Source: Liolophura sinensis
Taxonomy: Eukaryota; Mollusca; Polyplacophora; Chitonida; Chitonidae
Length of the DNA stretch: 64,000 nt
NCBI RefSeq assembly: GCF_032854445.1
Contig: NC_088297.1
Span: forward strand, 18,489,127-18,553,126
Reading direction: 5' to 3'
Shown: positions 1 through 10,750 of the stretch, in pieces
How the letters are laid out: each line of letters starts with the position of its first letter
How positions within the stretch are numbered: position 1 is the first letter of the stretch
Position numbers and translations under genes: made by a program
Notes under the pieces: generated by a model
The model's database searches: none
What the model saw: only the letters and a program-made list of their open reading frames with translations
What the model was told of the DNA's origin: nothing

Positions 1-1794
1 CTGCACGTGATGCAGTGTGGTGCTGTATTTTTTACTTCTTCCAAAAACGGCCTCCAAACTCAACATTTTCAACCAAGAAATGTTTTGAGGAATAAAATGT
101 GTGCTAACTGTGACTATTAACAATATTAAAACACATTTTGTTCATGAAATGAGACAAAATGTATTTATTTCATTTTAAAATAAAACAAAACACCTATGCG
201 TTTCTTTTTTTGGATAGTATATTAACACCAGACAGGGTGCTATGAAAAGAGTGGACAGACAGAAGGACGGCCGGACACCGACTGCTACAATATCTCTATG
301 TCAATACTGGGAGCGGGGTAAATACGTAACTACCAAATTAATAAACTTAATATCAAAGTCAGACTGAGCATGAGAAGCAGTCCGACGAGATTAAGCGTTT
401 TCGACTTCATGCGTGTAGATCTGGGGAAAAATTAAATGAATAAATTCCTAGATATTTTTAAATTTTCGTAAGAAAGAAAAACGTTTTTAAACATCGCCAT
501 TTTCTACAAAATCCAGCTATTCGAGGCACATTGAAAGTCCCGACATGTTTTAAGCTAGTCCAGTGAAAAGCCTCTTTTCCTTCTTTTAAATATTCACTGT
601 GACGTCACTGTGCTTAAGGTTTACTCCTAAAACCTTAAGCGTTAACGACTGGCCTGTATTTTATTTCTCACCCAAATACATGCGAGGTTGGGACGTGTTG
701 GAGGGCAATACTATGCCTACATGCGTGGCTCTAGGCCGTTAAAATGTGTCAGGAATGTCATGCCCTGAAGAGCCACTGGGCTAAACTAAGCACAATGGCG
801 TACTGGTATGTAATGTGTTAAAATAGCGGACTCAACGAGACTTCGATCTTTAACTATTAAAAACTCTATTGACAAGCACAACCAGTAGAAAGATTAGGTA
901 TTCTCTCATCGTTAAGTACAGCTTTTACATTTAAGGTATAGTTTGTATAAATGTGTTCTTTTCTTTTAATGCAATCGGACCGATTGGCCAAGGTTTGAAA
1001 AATAACAAAAGTTACAAACCTTGTACAAATCTAGTTGTGTGTTGTAAAGTTTCTTCAACTCGTCCATAATTCTGAGATTTTGTTGTCCGTTTCCGCTGTT
1101 TATATAGAAAGGTTTAGACAAGTATTTTTTTAAAATTAATGTTTTGCTTACTTGCGCAAAAAGACTACAACTTAAAAATCTGCAATCTTTGCTAGACTCT
1201 TTTTCGGCTAAAATAAAGTAAAATTAGCTGACAGTTAGCGTTCTATTTTTTGTACATACATATAAATGCTTAAATAGAAAAAAATGTTACTGGTTTATTC
1301 GTTCATCACATGCCATATTAAACAAGTCATCATAAATTTTCCTATGATTTTTTAAAATTTTTTTTTGCATAAACGGGTTTTAAATAACTTCTTTTTGAAA
1401 TCATGAAATTAAAGCCTAGCACGTTAGAAAACATTCTCCCGGTTTACATGTAAGCGTTAGACATGTTCACGGAAAATGTATATCAGCAGTTTTCCAAGCC
1501 TCAGACACAGGGATTAATGGGCTACCGGAGAAGCCTGTATTGCTGTTCTATCTACCTTCCCACATGCAACACATAAAAACTGTTTAATTTCACACTATAC
1601 ATCCCATTGAATTCGTAAAACTATATCACCCCTAAGGCAACAATCCATTTTTACCATGGCTTTTTAAGCGATGCATGACGATGCTCGCAAAACATAAATG
1701 TATACAATATCAGATTTACAATTTTGCTTTATGTACTAAATATGTAGGCGCCTGCCCTTCCCTATGCCTCTTTGCAATTCAGAGAAACTCTGTC
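1..1794. other. AT-rich stretch, no supported feature
   Basis: I see homopolymer A/T runs and scattered short open frames, but no recognisable repeat, RNA gene or exon with convincing splice sites. Confidence 0.5.
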
Positions 1795-1903
1795 AACAAT
1801 CTGCAGACAGCCGTGGGTTTCTACCGGGCTCGGTCAGGTTTCCTCCCGCCAGACTGATGGCTATAATTGAAACATTCTTGCGGACGGCGTAAAACACACG
1901 TGA
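1795..1903 (+). repeat. SINE-B fragment (middle and 3' part)
   Basis: The stretch has the SINE-B order of motifs: a CGTGGGTTTC-like segment, a CGGTTTCCTCCC-like segment, then TGAAACATTCTTGCGGACGG and CGTAAAACAC. The tRNA-like head and A-rich tail are missing. It is an old truncated copy. Confidence 0.7.
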
Positions 1904-2094
1904 AAAGTAAAAAAAAAAATAAATTCTTAGGCTTTCAAGGTACATATTTTACAGAAACTGTAGCAGAATGGGTTATTTTCAAACCAAAACGGCAAACCAT
2001 GGGCTGAGAATATTTCAGCACACCAGTGGGCAGGACTTTAGTAATGCTGGTTTTATACACATAGCGAGGATTGTGTCCAATATCAAACATTTAC

Positions 2095-2386
2095 CATGCA
2101 TAGAAGAAGCTTTTTAAGGGTCGTTCCAAACCAAACATTCCCAGTCATCGTTGTGCGCAGTACACGGGTTACTCTTACAATGCTTTCGTCGTAAAGCAAA
2201 GCGGCCACTAATTCTCCAGGCGATGATTTGCTGCTACTATCAGGTTTTTGACAAGTGATGTTGCGTGATCGAATCCAGCTCTCGCTGTGGTTTGATGTCA
2301 AGAGGTTTGTCAATACCTGGAAAATGTCTGTAGTTAACTGCAGGTGATGCGTTTTGGGCATATAAAGCCCACTGAAGCAGTCAGTC
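2095..2386 (-). CDS. Candidate internal exon, unknown protein
   Basis: A minus-strand frame stays open for 107 codons (2406 down to 2083). Inside it lies a strong acceptor, a pyrimidine tract TTTTCTTCTTAG ending just before 2386, and a donor GTAAATG just after 2095. Splicing there gives 292 nt, that is 1 nt plus 97 whole codons. The peptide is mixed in composition, with one weakly hydrophobic stretch and no repeats, and I do not recognise a domain. An alternative donor GTAAGAG lies about 80 nt earlier. An ATG at 2406 in the same frame could instead make it a first exon. No partner exons were identified nearby, so this may be a chance open frame. Confidence 0.3.
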
Positions 2387-2685
2387 CTAAGAAGAAAACT
2401 GTTCATATCAGGTCTAGCTTACACACATTCTTTCTCATGTGGCGGTTGTTCTCCGATATAACAGATATTCAGAGTGGCCATGATGTTTTATTTACACGCT
2501 TTTGCACTCACTCTCCGTTGATAATTTCGTTGGAAGGCACTTAATTATGTATGGACTTGACTGACCGATATACCCGTCCAGTACAGGCTGATAATAAAGT
2601 CTCTGCTTTCTCTAAATTAAAACTCTATAAATGACAAAAACTGTCTTCTGATTGATGACAAAACAGATTATCTTACTGTTTAAGA

Positions 2686-2812
2686 TACAAACTCTTTATT
2701 TATTTATTAATTAATTTATTTATTTATTTATTTATGTTTGGTGTTTTACACAGTAGTCAAGAACACCTTACATATACCACCAGAATCAGTCCTATGGAGA
2801 GGGGGGGGGGGG
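2686..2812 (-). repeat. SINE-B 3' end, minus strand, followed by poly-G
   Basis: A (TTTA)n tract runs into GTTTGGTGTTTTACACAGTA, the reverse-complemented 3' end of SINE-B. A run of 12 G follows at 2801-2812. The flank ACAAACTCTTTATTTA recurs at about 2926 before another such tail, so the two may derive from one local duplication. Confidence 0.65.
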
Positions 2813-2925
2813 CGAAACTTTATTAAACAATAATAAATAAATAATTAGGCATGTAGTTCATCATTGATAATTGTATAGAAAACAACTATTTCCAAAATAT
2901 TCTGTACATAAGGGAAATTCTGAAA

Positions 2926-2996
2926 CAAACTCTTTATTTACTTATTTATTTATGTTTGGTGTTTTACACCATCGTCAAGAATACCTTACATTTAAA
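2926..2996 (-). repeat. SINE-B 3' tail fragment, minus strand
   Basis: A TTTA-rich tract is followed by TTTGGTGTTTTACACCATCG and AAGAATACC, the SINE-B tail on the minus strand. It repeats the arrangement about 240 bp to the left, including the same left flank. Confidence 0.65.
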
Positions 2997-3043
2997 CTTT
3001 CATGCAAGCTGTGTGGCAAATTTGGTGCTTTATTCTATTTACT

Positions 3044-3410
3044 TTACCGGCCCGGATAGCACAGTTGGTAGAGCGTCCGCTTCGGGACCGGTAGATCCTG
3101 GATCAATCCTTGGTCGAGTCACACCTAAGACTTTAAAAGAGGAAGTTGTAACTTCCTCGCTTGGCGTTCATCATGAAGGGGATAGTGCAACGACAGGTTG
3201 ACCCTTATCAGTATAATGGCTCGGGCGGGGCGGCTTACTTGCCTTCGGTAAGTCGTCTCAGTGATGCAGCACTAAATAAAAGAGCGGTGGAAATCCGTCC
3301 TGCAACAAGGAGGCACATTACACGTGCATGCACCCTAATGATTCCTTCGTCGTCATATGACTGAAAAATTGTTGAGTACGACGTTAAACCCCAAGCACTC
3401 ACTCACTCAC
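3044..3410 (+). mobile_element. SINE-A, full length, with target-site duplication
   Basis: This is the best plus-strand copy of SINE-A. The tRNA-like head has a box A match (TAGCACAGTTGG, 3057-3068) and a box B match (GGTCGAGTCAC, 3112-3122). A body of about 240 bp follows, including GGCTCGGGCGGGGCGGCTTA, and the 3' end is GTTAAACCCCAAGCACTCAC with CACT repeats. The identical 10-mer TCTATTTACT flanks it at 3034-3043 and 3411-3420. Short open frames inside belong to the SINE and are not genes. SINEs need the enzyme of a LINE partner; none is visible here. Confidence 0.93.
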
Positions 3411-3420
3411 TCTATTTACT

Positions 3421-4153
3421 AAAAATAACGTTGATATTTGGAGTTATGCAAATTAATGATGGACTTCCCTGCTATGTAGTTATCAAACACTAAGCAAACA
3501 ACTGTATTGTTAATATACATGTATTGTTTGCGACTCATAAGCTGGTTATGATGAATAATTTAAAACACAGATTTGACTTCATAATTACATGTACTACATA
3601 TGTATTCTGGTATTGTTGCATATTGTTAATGAGTTCACAAGGTTCGCAGACAGTAGTTTGATCTAAAAAAACATGTGAGATCCAAAAAAAAAAAAAAAAA
3701 CAAAGGAAAGCAAACAAAACGCTTTCGCGCTAATTTGAAAAACACCATCCAGGTAAGTCAGGAAAGAGCGTTATTCCCGATTCACAAAACACTGCAAGAT
3801 TCTGCCAATATAGTTAATGTAGGACTTGGCCACATGTAATAAGTAGGCCTACATTAAACGACGCAAAAATCTCAAAAAAGTCGTTTTGTTATACGACTGA
3901 TCACAAGTTAATAACACATCAGAATAAAAGTATTGTTGTGTACACGTGGAATACTATTTAAGTTTTGTACGAGAGCGTGTTTGTAGATTTTCACTGGAAA
4001 ACAATAAGAACACACAAATTAAATCATTCTAGTTTGTTACTAAAAATGAGAAGAACACATAGAGAGAAATACATAACGCTTAAAGCTTTAGTGTGTTGGT
4101 TATCCCTGGACATGCCACTGGGCACTGATTTAGCTCTTGACCATGGTTTTACC
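3421..4153. other. AT-rich spacer, no supported feature
   Basis: It contains a poly-A run near 3690 and no recognisable element. The frame that runs into the minisatellite starts here but shows no gene-like features. Confidence 0.5.
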
Positions 4154-5698
4154 TCACCGACGTGGTCAGGGGTTACAGGATGTAATACATCACCTATGTG
4201 GTTAGCGGTTACAGGATATAATACATCACCCACGTGGTCAGGGGTTACAGGATGTAATACATCACCCACGTGGTCAGGGGTTACAGGATGTAATACATCA
4301 CCTATGTGGTTAGCGGTTACAGGATATAATACATCACCCACGTGGTCAGGGGTTACAGGATGTAATACATCACCTATGTGGTCAGGGGTTACAGGGTGTA
4401 ATACACCACCTATGTGGTCAGGGGTTACAGGATGTAATACATCACCCACGTGGTCAGGGGTTGCAGAATGTGATACATCACCCACGTGGTCAGAGGATAC
4501 AGGATGTAATACATCACCCACGTGGTCAGGGGTTACAGGATGTAATACATCACCCATGTGGTCAGGGGTTACAGGATGTAATACATCACCCACGTGGTCA
4601 GGGGTTACAGGATGTAATACATTACCCACGTGGTCAGAGGTTACAGGATGTAATACATCACCCACGTGGTCAGGGGTTACAGTATGTGATACATCACCCA
4701 CGTGGTCAGGGGTTACAGTATGTGATACCTCATCCACGTGGTCAGAGGTTACAGGATGTAATACATCACCCACGTGGTCAGAGGTTACAGGATATAATAC
4801 ACAACCCACGTGGTCAGAGGTTGCAGGATGTATTACATCACCTATGTGGTTAGGGGTTACAGTATGTGATATATCACCCACGTGGTCAGGGGTTACAGCA
4901 TGTGATACATCACCCACGTGGTCAGGGGTTACAGGATGTAATACATCACCCACGTGGTCAGAGGTTACAGAATGTGATACATCACCCACGTGTCAGGGTT
5001 TACAGGATGTAATACATCACCCACGTGGTCAGAGGTTACAGGATGTAATACACAACCCACGTGGTCAGGGGTTACAGGATGTAATACATCGCGTATGTGG
5101 TCAGCGGTTACAGGATATAATACACAACCCACGTGGTCAGGGGTTACAGGATGTAATGCATCACCTATGTGGTCAGGGGTTACAGGATATAATACCTCAC
5201 CCACGTGGTCAGAGGTTACAGGGTGTAATACATCACTCTCGTGGTCAGGGGTTACAGGATGTAATACATCACCTATGTGGTCATTGGTTACAGTATGTGA
5301 TACATCACCTACGTGGTCAGGGGTTACAGGATGTAATACATCACCCACGTGGTCAGAGGTTACAGTATGTGATACATCACCCATGTGGTCAGGGGTTACA
5401 GGATGTAATACATCACCCACGTGGTCAGGGGTTACAGTATGTGATACATCACCCACGTGGTCAGAGGTTACAGGATGTAATACATCACCCACGTGGTCAG
5501 AGGTTACAGGATATATATCTCACCCACGTGGTCAGGGGTTACAGAATGTGATACATCACCCACGTGGTCAGAGGTTACAGGATGTAATACATCACCCACG
5601 TGGTCAGAGGTTACAGGATATAATACCTCACCCACGTCGTCAGGGGTTACAGAATGTGATACATCACCCACGTCGTCAGGGGTTACAGGATATAATAT
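4154..5698. repeat. 36-bp minisatellite, about 43 units
   Basis: The unit reads roughly CACCCACGTGGTCAGGGG plus TTACAGGATGTAATACAT. Each typical unit holds two perfect dyads, CCACGTGG and GATGTAATACATC. By eye about 28 units keep the E-box core CACGTG; most others read TATGTGG. Because 36 is a multiple of 3, three of the six frames lack stops and give 12-residue peptide repeats (TSPTWSGVTGCN on plus, GDVLHPVTPDHV on minus). Units near 4990 and 5512 have lengths that break frame, and variants change residues freely. I therefore read it as a non-coding array, not a repeat-protein gene. Confidence 0.95.
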
Positions 5699-5959
5699 AA
5701 CGGTTAATTTATTTACTCTACTGGAAGGATATTAAGAGCTAAAGTGTAACAAACAGTGCTAGGTGTTAATCAACACATTTTCTGAACTGAGAACCAGTTT
5801 ATTGCAACACACAATATACTGATAACGAAAAGCTAATTTCTGGAAAAAAAGCACTGATTTGCCTCAGATTGAATATATGAGTCACTATATTTATGTTTCC
5901 TCTCAAACGGTGCATAATTAGAAAAGAAGCCGCCACATTTGGCCACTCGGTTAGGGTTT

Positions 5960-6215
5960 TATTCCAAATGTTAGTTCAAATGCTTAAAATGTACCAGCAT
6001 CTCCTCAACTCTAACGCAATGACTTAAGCAGAATTAGGTAAAAAATGCAGTTAATAATTAAAAATGTGCATTACAGAGAGTGACGACCGTGTGATGACTT
6101 GCAAATGCTCACATTTAACAGTAAAATATCGTCTCGTGTCAGCTTACCTCGTATGAATACTTAGACAGTAACAAATTACGCGCCCTAGCAGAATTAGGTA
6201 AAAAAAAACAAAGTG
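5960..6215 (-). repeat. Element C fragments, minus strand
   Basis: The motif GCAGAATTAGGTAAAAAA, diagnostic of element C on the minus strand, occurs twice (about 6030 and 6188). GTGACGACCGTGTGATGACT and TGCAAATGCTCACATTTAAC, matching its inner part, lie between them. It looks like two degraded overlapping copies. Confidence 0.6.
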
Positions 6216-6386
6216 CAATTTCTTAGATATCCCTGGATCTACAATTATGAGGTGGCACCTCATGGTCTAGAAAAATAGAATCTATACTGAGAAATCTATT
6301 TCCATTTTCCTAAATTTCCAAATTTTAATTAAACTTTGTGAGATGTAGACGACTCTTCCTACAACTCAAGTATCAAACATTTATTC

Positions 6387-6654
6387 AGGGCCTCCGTGAC
6401 TCAGTCGGTTAGCGCGCTAGCGCAGCGTAATGACCAAGGAGCCTCTCACCAATGCAGTCGCTGTGAGGTCAAGTCCAGCTCATGCTGCCTTCCTCTCCGG
6501 CCGTAGGTGGAAGGTCTTCCAGCAACCTGCGGATTGTCGTGGGTTTCCCCCGGGTTGTGCCCGGTTTCCACCCACCATAATACTGGCCGCCGTCGTATAA
6601 GTGAAATATTCTTGAACACGGCATAAAACACCAATCAAATAAATAAATAAATAA
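6387..6654 (+). mobile_element. SINE-B, full length, with 15-bp target-site duplication
   Basis: The tRNA-like head carries box A (TGACTCAGTCGG, 6397-6408) and box B (AGGTCAAGTCC, 6466-6476). The body includes CTTCCTCTCCGGCCGTAGG and ACTGGCCGCCGTCGTATAAG, and the tail is CACCAATC followed by (AAAT)n. The exact 15-mer ATCAAACATTTATTC lies on both sides at 6372-6386 and 6655-6669. This is the best-preserved B copy and serves as my reference for the family. Confidence 0.95.
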
Positions 6655-7085
6655 ATCAAACATTTATTCTGTCCTAAATACTTCACTCAATGTACCTGCT
6701 TGTCTAGAAGTATGTAGAGTGTTAACATCCAGCTGAGCATCAACTCAGATCACCAGTTTTGACCTAATTCATATTGTCCAGAACATTTATACACGAGAGA
6801 GAGGAGAGCCAAAATCATGTTGTGTTACATGAAGATTCAAGGATGGAACACTATCAGTTTTATCCATTTATGTAAACTTCCCTGCATCTAAAATGCACCT
6901 TTCTTTCGCGCTTTCTTTTATCACTACAATTGTTTCCATTTCACAATAATGTATAAGTAAACAGACACATTTTCTTCCCACTAAAGGCATCTGGCTGTGC
7001 TGATATCAATGACAGTTCAGGAAATTACACCAATATATTCCCAGCTACATGCTCTCTAACATAGAGCTTGGACAGGGAGAAAAGG

Positions 7086-7155
7086 TATTATTAAGGAGAT
7101 GTTGTTGATAATATGTAAAGTTATTCTCTACCTTCTTTGTTCTAATGCATAGTCC
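7086..7155 (+). repeat. Left arm of a 70-bp inverted repeat
   Basis: It pairs with 8134-8205 in opposite orientation. The shared core AAGGAGATGTTGTTGATAAT is exact and the shared end ATGCATAGTCC is exact; the rest differs at a few bases. The arms do not extend outward or inward, so they may be transposon ends or a local inverted duplication. Confidence 0.8.
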
Positions 7156-7264
7156 CCAACAACCTGTTGACTTCCATCATGTGAACGCTGATCCATACCC
7201 ACATCTAAATACTTTACATCCCCAAGGCCCTCATGGTCAACAACACTATCATCAACTTCACATT
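7128..7264 (-). CDS. Possible acidic terminal exon
   Basis: On the minus strand an acceptor-like TGGTGTCTAG is followed by an open frame of about 44 codons that ends in TAG at 7128-7130. The predicted peptide is acidic and hydrophilic, with the stretch EVDDSVVDHEGLGDVKY. It could be the cytoplasmic tail of the gene candidate at 7675-7949. Its first two bases would complete a codon, whereas the upstream exon ends in phase 0. At least one exon would be missing, or the two are unrelated. It overlaps the left inverted-repeat arm. Confidence 0.2.
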
Positions 7265-7365
7265 CTAGACACCAGAAACATCCTCAGACGTGATGATCTC
7301 CACAATATCCACCACTCGGTTTTACCCGCTTCCAATGACTCCCGGAGACTATCCGGGAATCCGGC

Positions 7366-7381
7366 GTCCGGACGTCCGGAC
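7366..7381. repeat. 16-bp perfect palindrome
   Basis: GTCCGGACGTCCGGAC reads the same on both strands and is also a tandem of GTCCGGAC, in locally CpG-rich sequence. No function can be assigned. Confidence 0.8.
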
Positions 7382-7465
7382 GTTCTCCACCATTTATAGA
7401 AAAGGACTGAATCTTTCATCGCCTTTCTATAAAATTTTTGCTGTCTTTGGTATATCACTGAAAAA

Positions 7466-7534
7466 CTGTACAACACAGGACTTGGAATAGTAATAATGAT
7501 ATGTTTTTGTTCCAGAGCAGCCAGAGTAGATATG
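7466..7534 (-). pseudogene. Decayed duplicate of the exon at 7675-7746
   Basis: This stretch matches the downstream copy along nearly its whole length, including an exact 16-base TTGTTCCAGAGCAG-type core. It differs by several substitutions and by a 2-base insertion that shifts the frame. The donor CAG|GTAAGT of the intact copy is CAG|TTTTTC here. I infer a tandem exon duplication in which this copy decayed. Confidence 0.55.
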
Positions 7535-7674
7535 TGTACAAACACTTATGCTAGCTTTATCATCATTCCGTGACCAAGGTACAAACAATATACATTTAAC
7601 TTAAACGTTCTATCAATATCTAACAATTTAAGTTTAAATTAAAAACGCGTGTACATAAACCATATAAGACTTAC

Positions 7675-7949
7675 CTGAACAACACAGAACAGAATAGTGA
7701 TAACGATATGTATTTGTTCCAGAGCAGTCAGAGTGGATATGGCATGCTACTTGGATTTTGGGGGTTTATCCCAGCGTTGTGATTCGGGGCTACAGGTGGC
7801 TCATTTCCTATAGTAATACTTACTGGGCTGCAAGTTGTGATGGCAGGTGTATCCACTGGTTGGCTTCCACCTGAGCCGGCCTGCATTGTGGTTGTCTGCC
7901 CCCTCATGTTGAGATTCCGCAATGATACTTTAGTGAAAGGTTGTGCCAT
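7675..7949 (-). CDS. Candidate two-exon gene fragment, membrane protein (MS4A-like?)
   Basis: Exon 1 (7949-7824) starts at ATG and encodes 42 residues rich in T, Q, P and S, beginning MAQPFTKVSL, then donor GTAAGTATT. Exon 2 (7746-7675) follows an AG and encodes 24 residues in the same phase, with the hydrophobic segment TALEQIHIVITILFCVV, ending at a consensus donor CAG|GTAAGT. The implied intron is only 77 nt and lacks a good pyrimidine tract, so an unspliced frameshifted relic is possible. A polar proline-rich N-terminus followed by a first membrane helix recalls MS4A/CD20-like four-helix proteins. That is a weak resemblance, and the other three helices were not found. Confidence 0.3.
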
Positions 7950-8133
7950 GTCTGCTGACTATCCAACAGCGCCAGACATGTCATATTTATGTACAATGTA
8001 CCATAACTGACGAAGGGTGAAACAAGTATTTGCCACGTTATGAAAACGTATACGCGATAGGAGGTATATATTTCTAGGCGATACAAATATACAACATAAC
8101 TGATTTTCAGTGATAAAATCACCAATACAATAA

Positions 8134-8205
8134 GGACTATGCATTAGACCAAAAAAATGGTAGAGAATTACTTTACATATTATCAACAACATCTCCTTAA
8201 TAGTA
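8134..8205 (-). repeat. Right arm of the 70-bp inverted repeat
   Basis: This is the reverse-complement partner of 7086-7155, about 980 bp away. It lies inside a 135-codon minus-strand open frame that begins with ATG at 8366. That frame has no recognisable domain and probably extends by chance. Confidence 0.8.
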
Positions 8206-9283
8206 TTCACACACGTGATTAACCTTTGTTTAAGATTTGGGATCTCCCGAACTGGATTTTTCCATGCCAACAGAAGGGAATCATGTGGGAGCCTCTGATA
8301 CATGTGAAATGGGGGTATACACCAAACATAGAGGGGCTCTGTTGGGAATTCTTTTATAACCCACATGTATAGGTTTCAACCAAAAATCAAATGGATACGG
8401 CTGAAAACACTTCACAGGCAGGCTTATCTCTATCTACAGGTATCAGATACGGTATACCCGCCGAATCAGGATTGGCTTTGCACAACAACGGGAGAGGAAA
8501 TTTTATATCTCGAAAGAACGTCTGTCATCTGTAAACAGACTGACATTTCAGTCAATTTTAAAAATTGGCATCTGTAAAAACACACACAAGAAATAATTTC
8601 GGTTGGGGCCTTTTTTGATCGTCGGTCGCGTGATATTAAACAGCCAAAGTAATATTACACCTTACACGAGGGCGACGTTCCTCGGATTACATAGAAGTAA
8701 GAAGAAACCCGTGGGTGGTAAACGACCGAGAGCAGATATTATGATGGGATGATTGTCATACTTGCGGAAGTGCGTGGTGCGATCATGTAGTCAAAACTAA
8801 CCTTTCAGACAGAACTGTTGAAGATGTACTGCGCCCTACATATTTCACACGATGTGTATTTTTCAGATTTGAGTTTACTGAAAATTGTTCAGTTTTTCTT
8901 TAGCTTATAGCATACTTTTAGGTTTTTCAAACTCCGTATTTAGTATTTTAAATCTCTTAACGGTATTTAAGGTCGACCTCTATTAACCCCTGTAGTTATT
9001 TTTTGTACAGTTTCACGTTTTCCCTCTGAATGGATGACTGTGATTCTCACAATAAATGAACGTTCGATTAGTAATGGGACTGTCCATGTAGAGATGGAAA
9101 GATTTAGAGCATTAAACGCCTACTATGCATGTACGCGAGTAAGTGGCAGAGGAAGTGTTCATTTTCAGTTAATACTTTTTCCAATGAACGAGTGAGCGTT
9201 TTTGTCTTTGTAAGTTATGAGGAGTGTTAGAATAACGTTGAATATAATTAAAGATGTACAGTCTATAGAGTAAACCCATAGAA
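8206..9283. other. No supported feature
   Basis: Apart from the 5' part of an unrecognised minus-strand open frame ending at 8366, no repeat or gene signal was seen. Confidence 0.45.
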
Positions 9284-9330
9284 GTCAGGGTTTTATTCTA
9301 ATTGCTCATGTAAAACAGTAGCAACGTGCA
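9284..9330 (-). repeat. Element C fragment
   Basis: GGGTTTTATTCTAATTGCTC followed by ATGTAAAACAGTAGCAA matches the middle of element C on the minus strand. The fragment is only about 45 bp. Confidence 0.5.
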
Positions 9331-9667
9331 TTCCTATTGTTACCCAGCCATCAATTATGTATTTCAGTTATGTTTGCACCAATAATAATATTACAGGGAA
9401 CAAAGGCTTTTCCGGAGCGGTAAATGGAACAATGCGAATATAATCTGCTTAGGAAGAAAATAGATTTAGTCGCTGAGAGTGGTACTGCGTACTAAACCTG
9501 TGTGTAGAGTAAGGCGCGATAACCCACTGTACCGTGTAGTAAACGTGAAATACTTGAATCGTGATGTAAACGCGATATCGTTCGGTAAACGTAAGGTATT
9601 GTCTATGTTATTTATCGCACACAGAACTTTATTGTGTCCTGTTTCACTTAAATCTAAGTTAACCTGT

Positions 9668-9882
9668 TATGACCCATGTGCCTCTCACCAATGCGGTCGC
9701 TGTTAGTTCAAGTCCAGCTCATGCTGGCTTCCTCTCCGGCCGTACGTGGGAAGGTCTGACAACAGCCTGCGGACGGTCGTGGGTTGCCCCCGGGGTCTGG
9801 AATGTTTCCTTTCACTATAATGCTATAAGTGAAATATTCTTGAGTACGGCGTAAAACACCAAATAAATAAATAAATAAATAT
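9668..9882 (+). mobile_element. SINE-B, 5'-truncated
   Basis: It starts within the head at ATGACCCATGTGCCTCTCAC, keeps the box B region (TTAGTTCAAGTCCAG) and the body CTTCCTCTCCGGCCGTACGT, and ends in ACGGCGTAAAACACC plus (AAAT)n. Box A and the first 30 or so bases are absent. No target-site duplication was found. Confidence 0.85.
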
Positions 9883-10630
9883 TATAACCTGATAAAAAAT
9901 GACTGATCTGTGGTCCCTTATTGGAGATATCTAAGCTTGACCAAGTGCCTTTAGAATCGGTTAAATCTGTACTCATTCTTCCCATCGAATATACTCACAT
10001 GGAGACAGGTATGATAATAAAGGGAGACAACTCGAACGGACATACCGCTACAAACGCTTGGAACGCTGCTGAGCAGTAACAACATCAGGTGTTGTGACCA
10101 GATGGTCTAGGATCAGACATCGTTTAACAAAATCAATTTTAAACACGATGTAAAATCACAGTTGTTGTCATTCAAGATATATGCTTGGGTGTAAAAGAAT
10201 CAGCAACACGAAATCTCATCCATTACCACTTCAATTTTTTAGAGGCGAAATACCTTCGGTTCGGAAATAAGACTAAAATCAGCAACAGTTCCTGACCAAA
10301 AAGCATATCAGCTCTAGGCTATTTGAACGAAAGTTTGCTCTGCCGCTGAAGTAAAATGACAGATGTATACAGATTACGTCTGGCATCATTGGTTCAATAA
10401 TCCTCCACCGAGCATAAACGCTTCAAGGCTAATCCCTGTAAGTGACACATACCCAGCGCACAAAAGTGGTCCGATTTCAGACAGTTACAAAAAAACAAAG
10501 ACAAGAAAAGAAGAAATAACGGTATCAAGATACACCTAATTCAGTCAGAATTAACTGGCAGTCTTTTACACGTTATCCCTTCATAAATTAGGATTATACT
10601 AGTGGTCTAAAACATCCGCGAAGCCTGCAT
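9883..10630. other. No supported feature
   Basis: Ordinary AT-rich sequence; no repeat or open frame stands out. Confidence 0.5.
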
Positions 10631-10750
10631 CCTGTGCATTTTAAAATGTGTTTGTGTGTCAAACTTGATGACAACACAGCACTTGACGTCTCGAGCAATG
10701 ACGTCTAACTTATTAACGTCATTGCATTTCTTTTTACCCTACTCTGTTCT
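10631..10750 (+). repeat. Element C fragment
   Basis: TGATGACAACACAGCA, AATGACGTCTAA and a TTTTTACC segment follow in the order seen in fuller C copies at 16.3 and 35.7 kb. The rest of the element is missing. Confidence 0.55.

Noticed and set aside
3050-3125. Head of SINE-A as a functional tRNA gene
   Set aside because: It has box A and box B matches but continues into a conserved SINE body, is flanked by target duplications, and shows no clean acceptor-stem pairing or CCA context.
3161-3364. Small open frames within SINE-A copies (also at 31795-31992)
   Set aside because: They lie wholly inside the SINE body and recur at every copy; SINEs do not encode protein.
3965-5551. 528-codon open frame and its antisense partners, as a 12-residue-repeat protein
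   Set aside because: The frames exist because the 36-bp unit is a multiple of 3 and lacks stops in three of six frames. Units near 4990 and 5512 break frame, variants are not synonymous, and the frame as listed starts at TTG.
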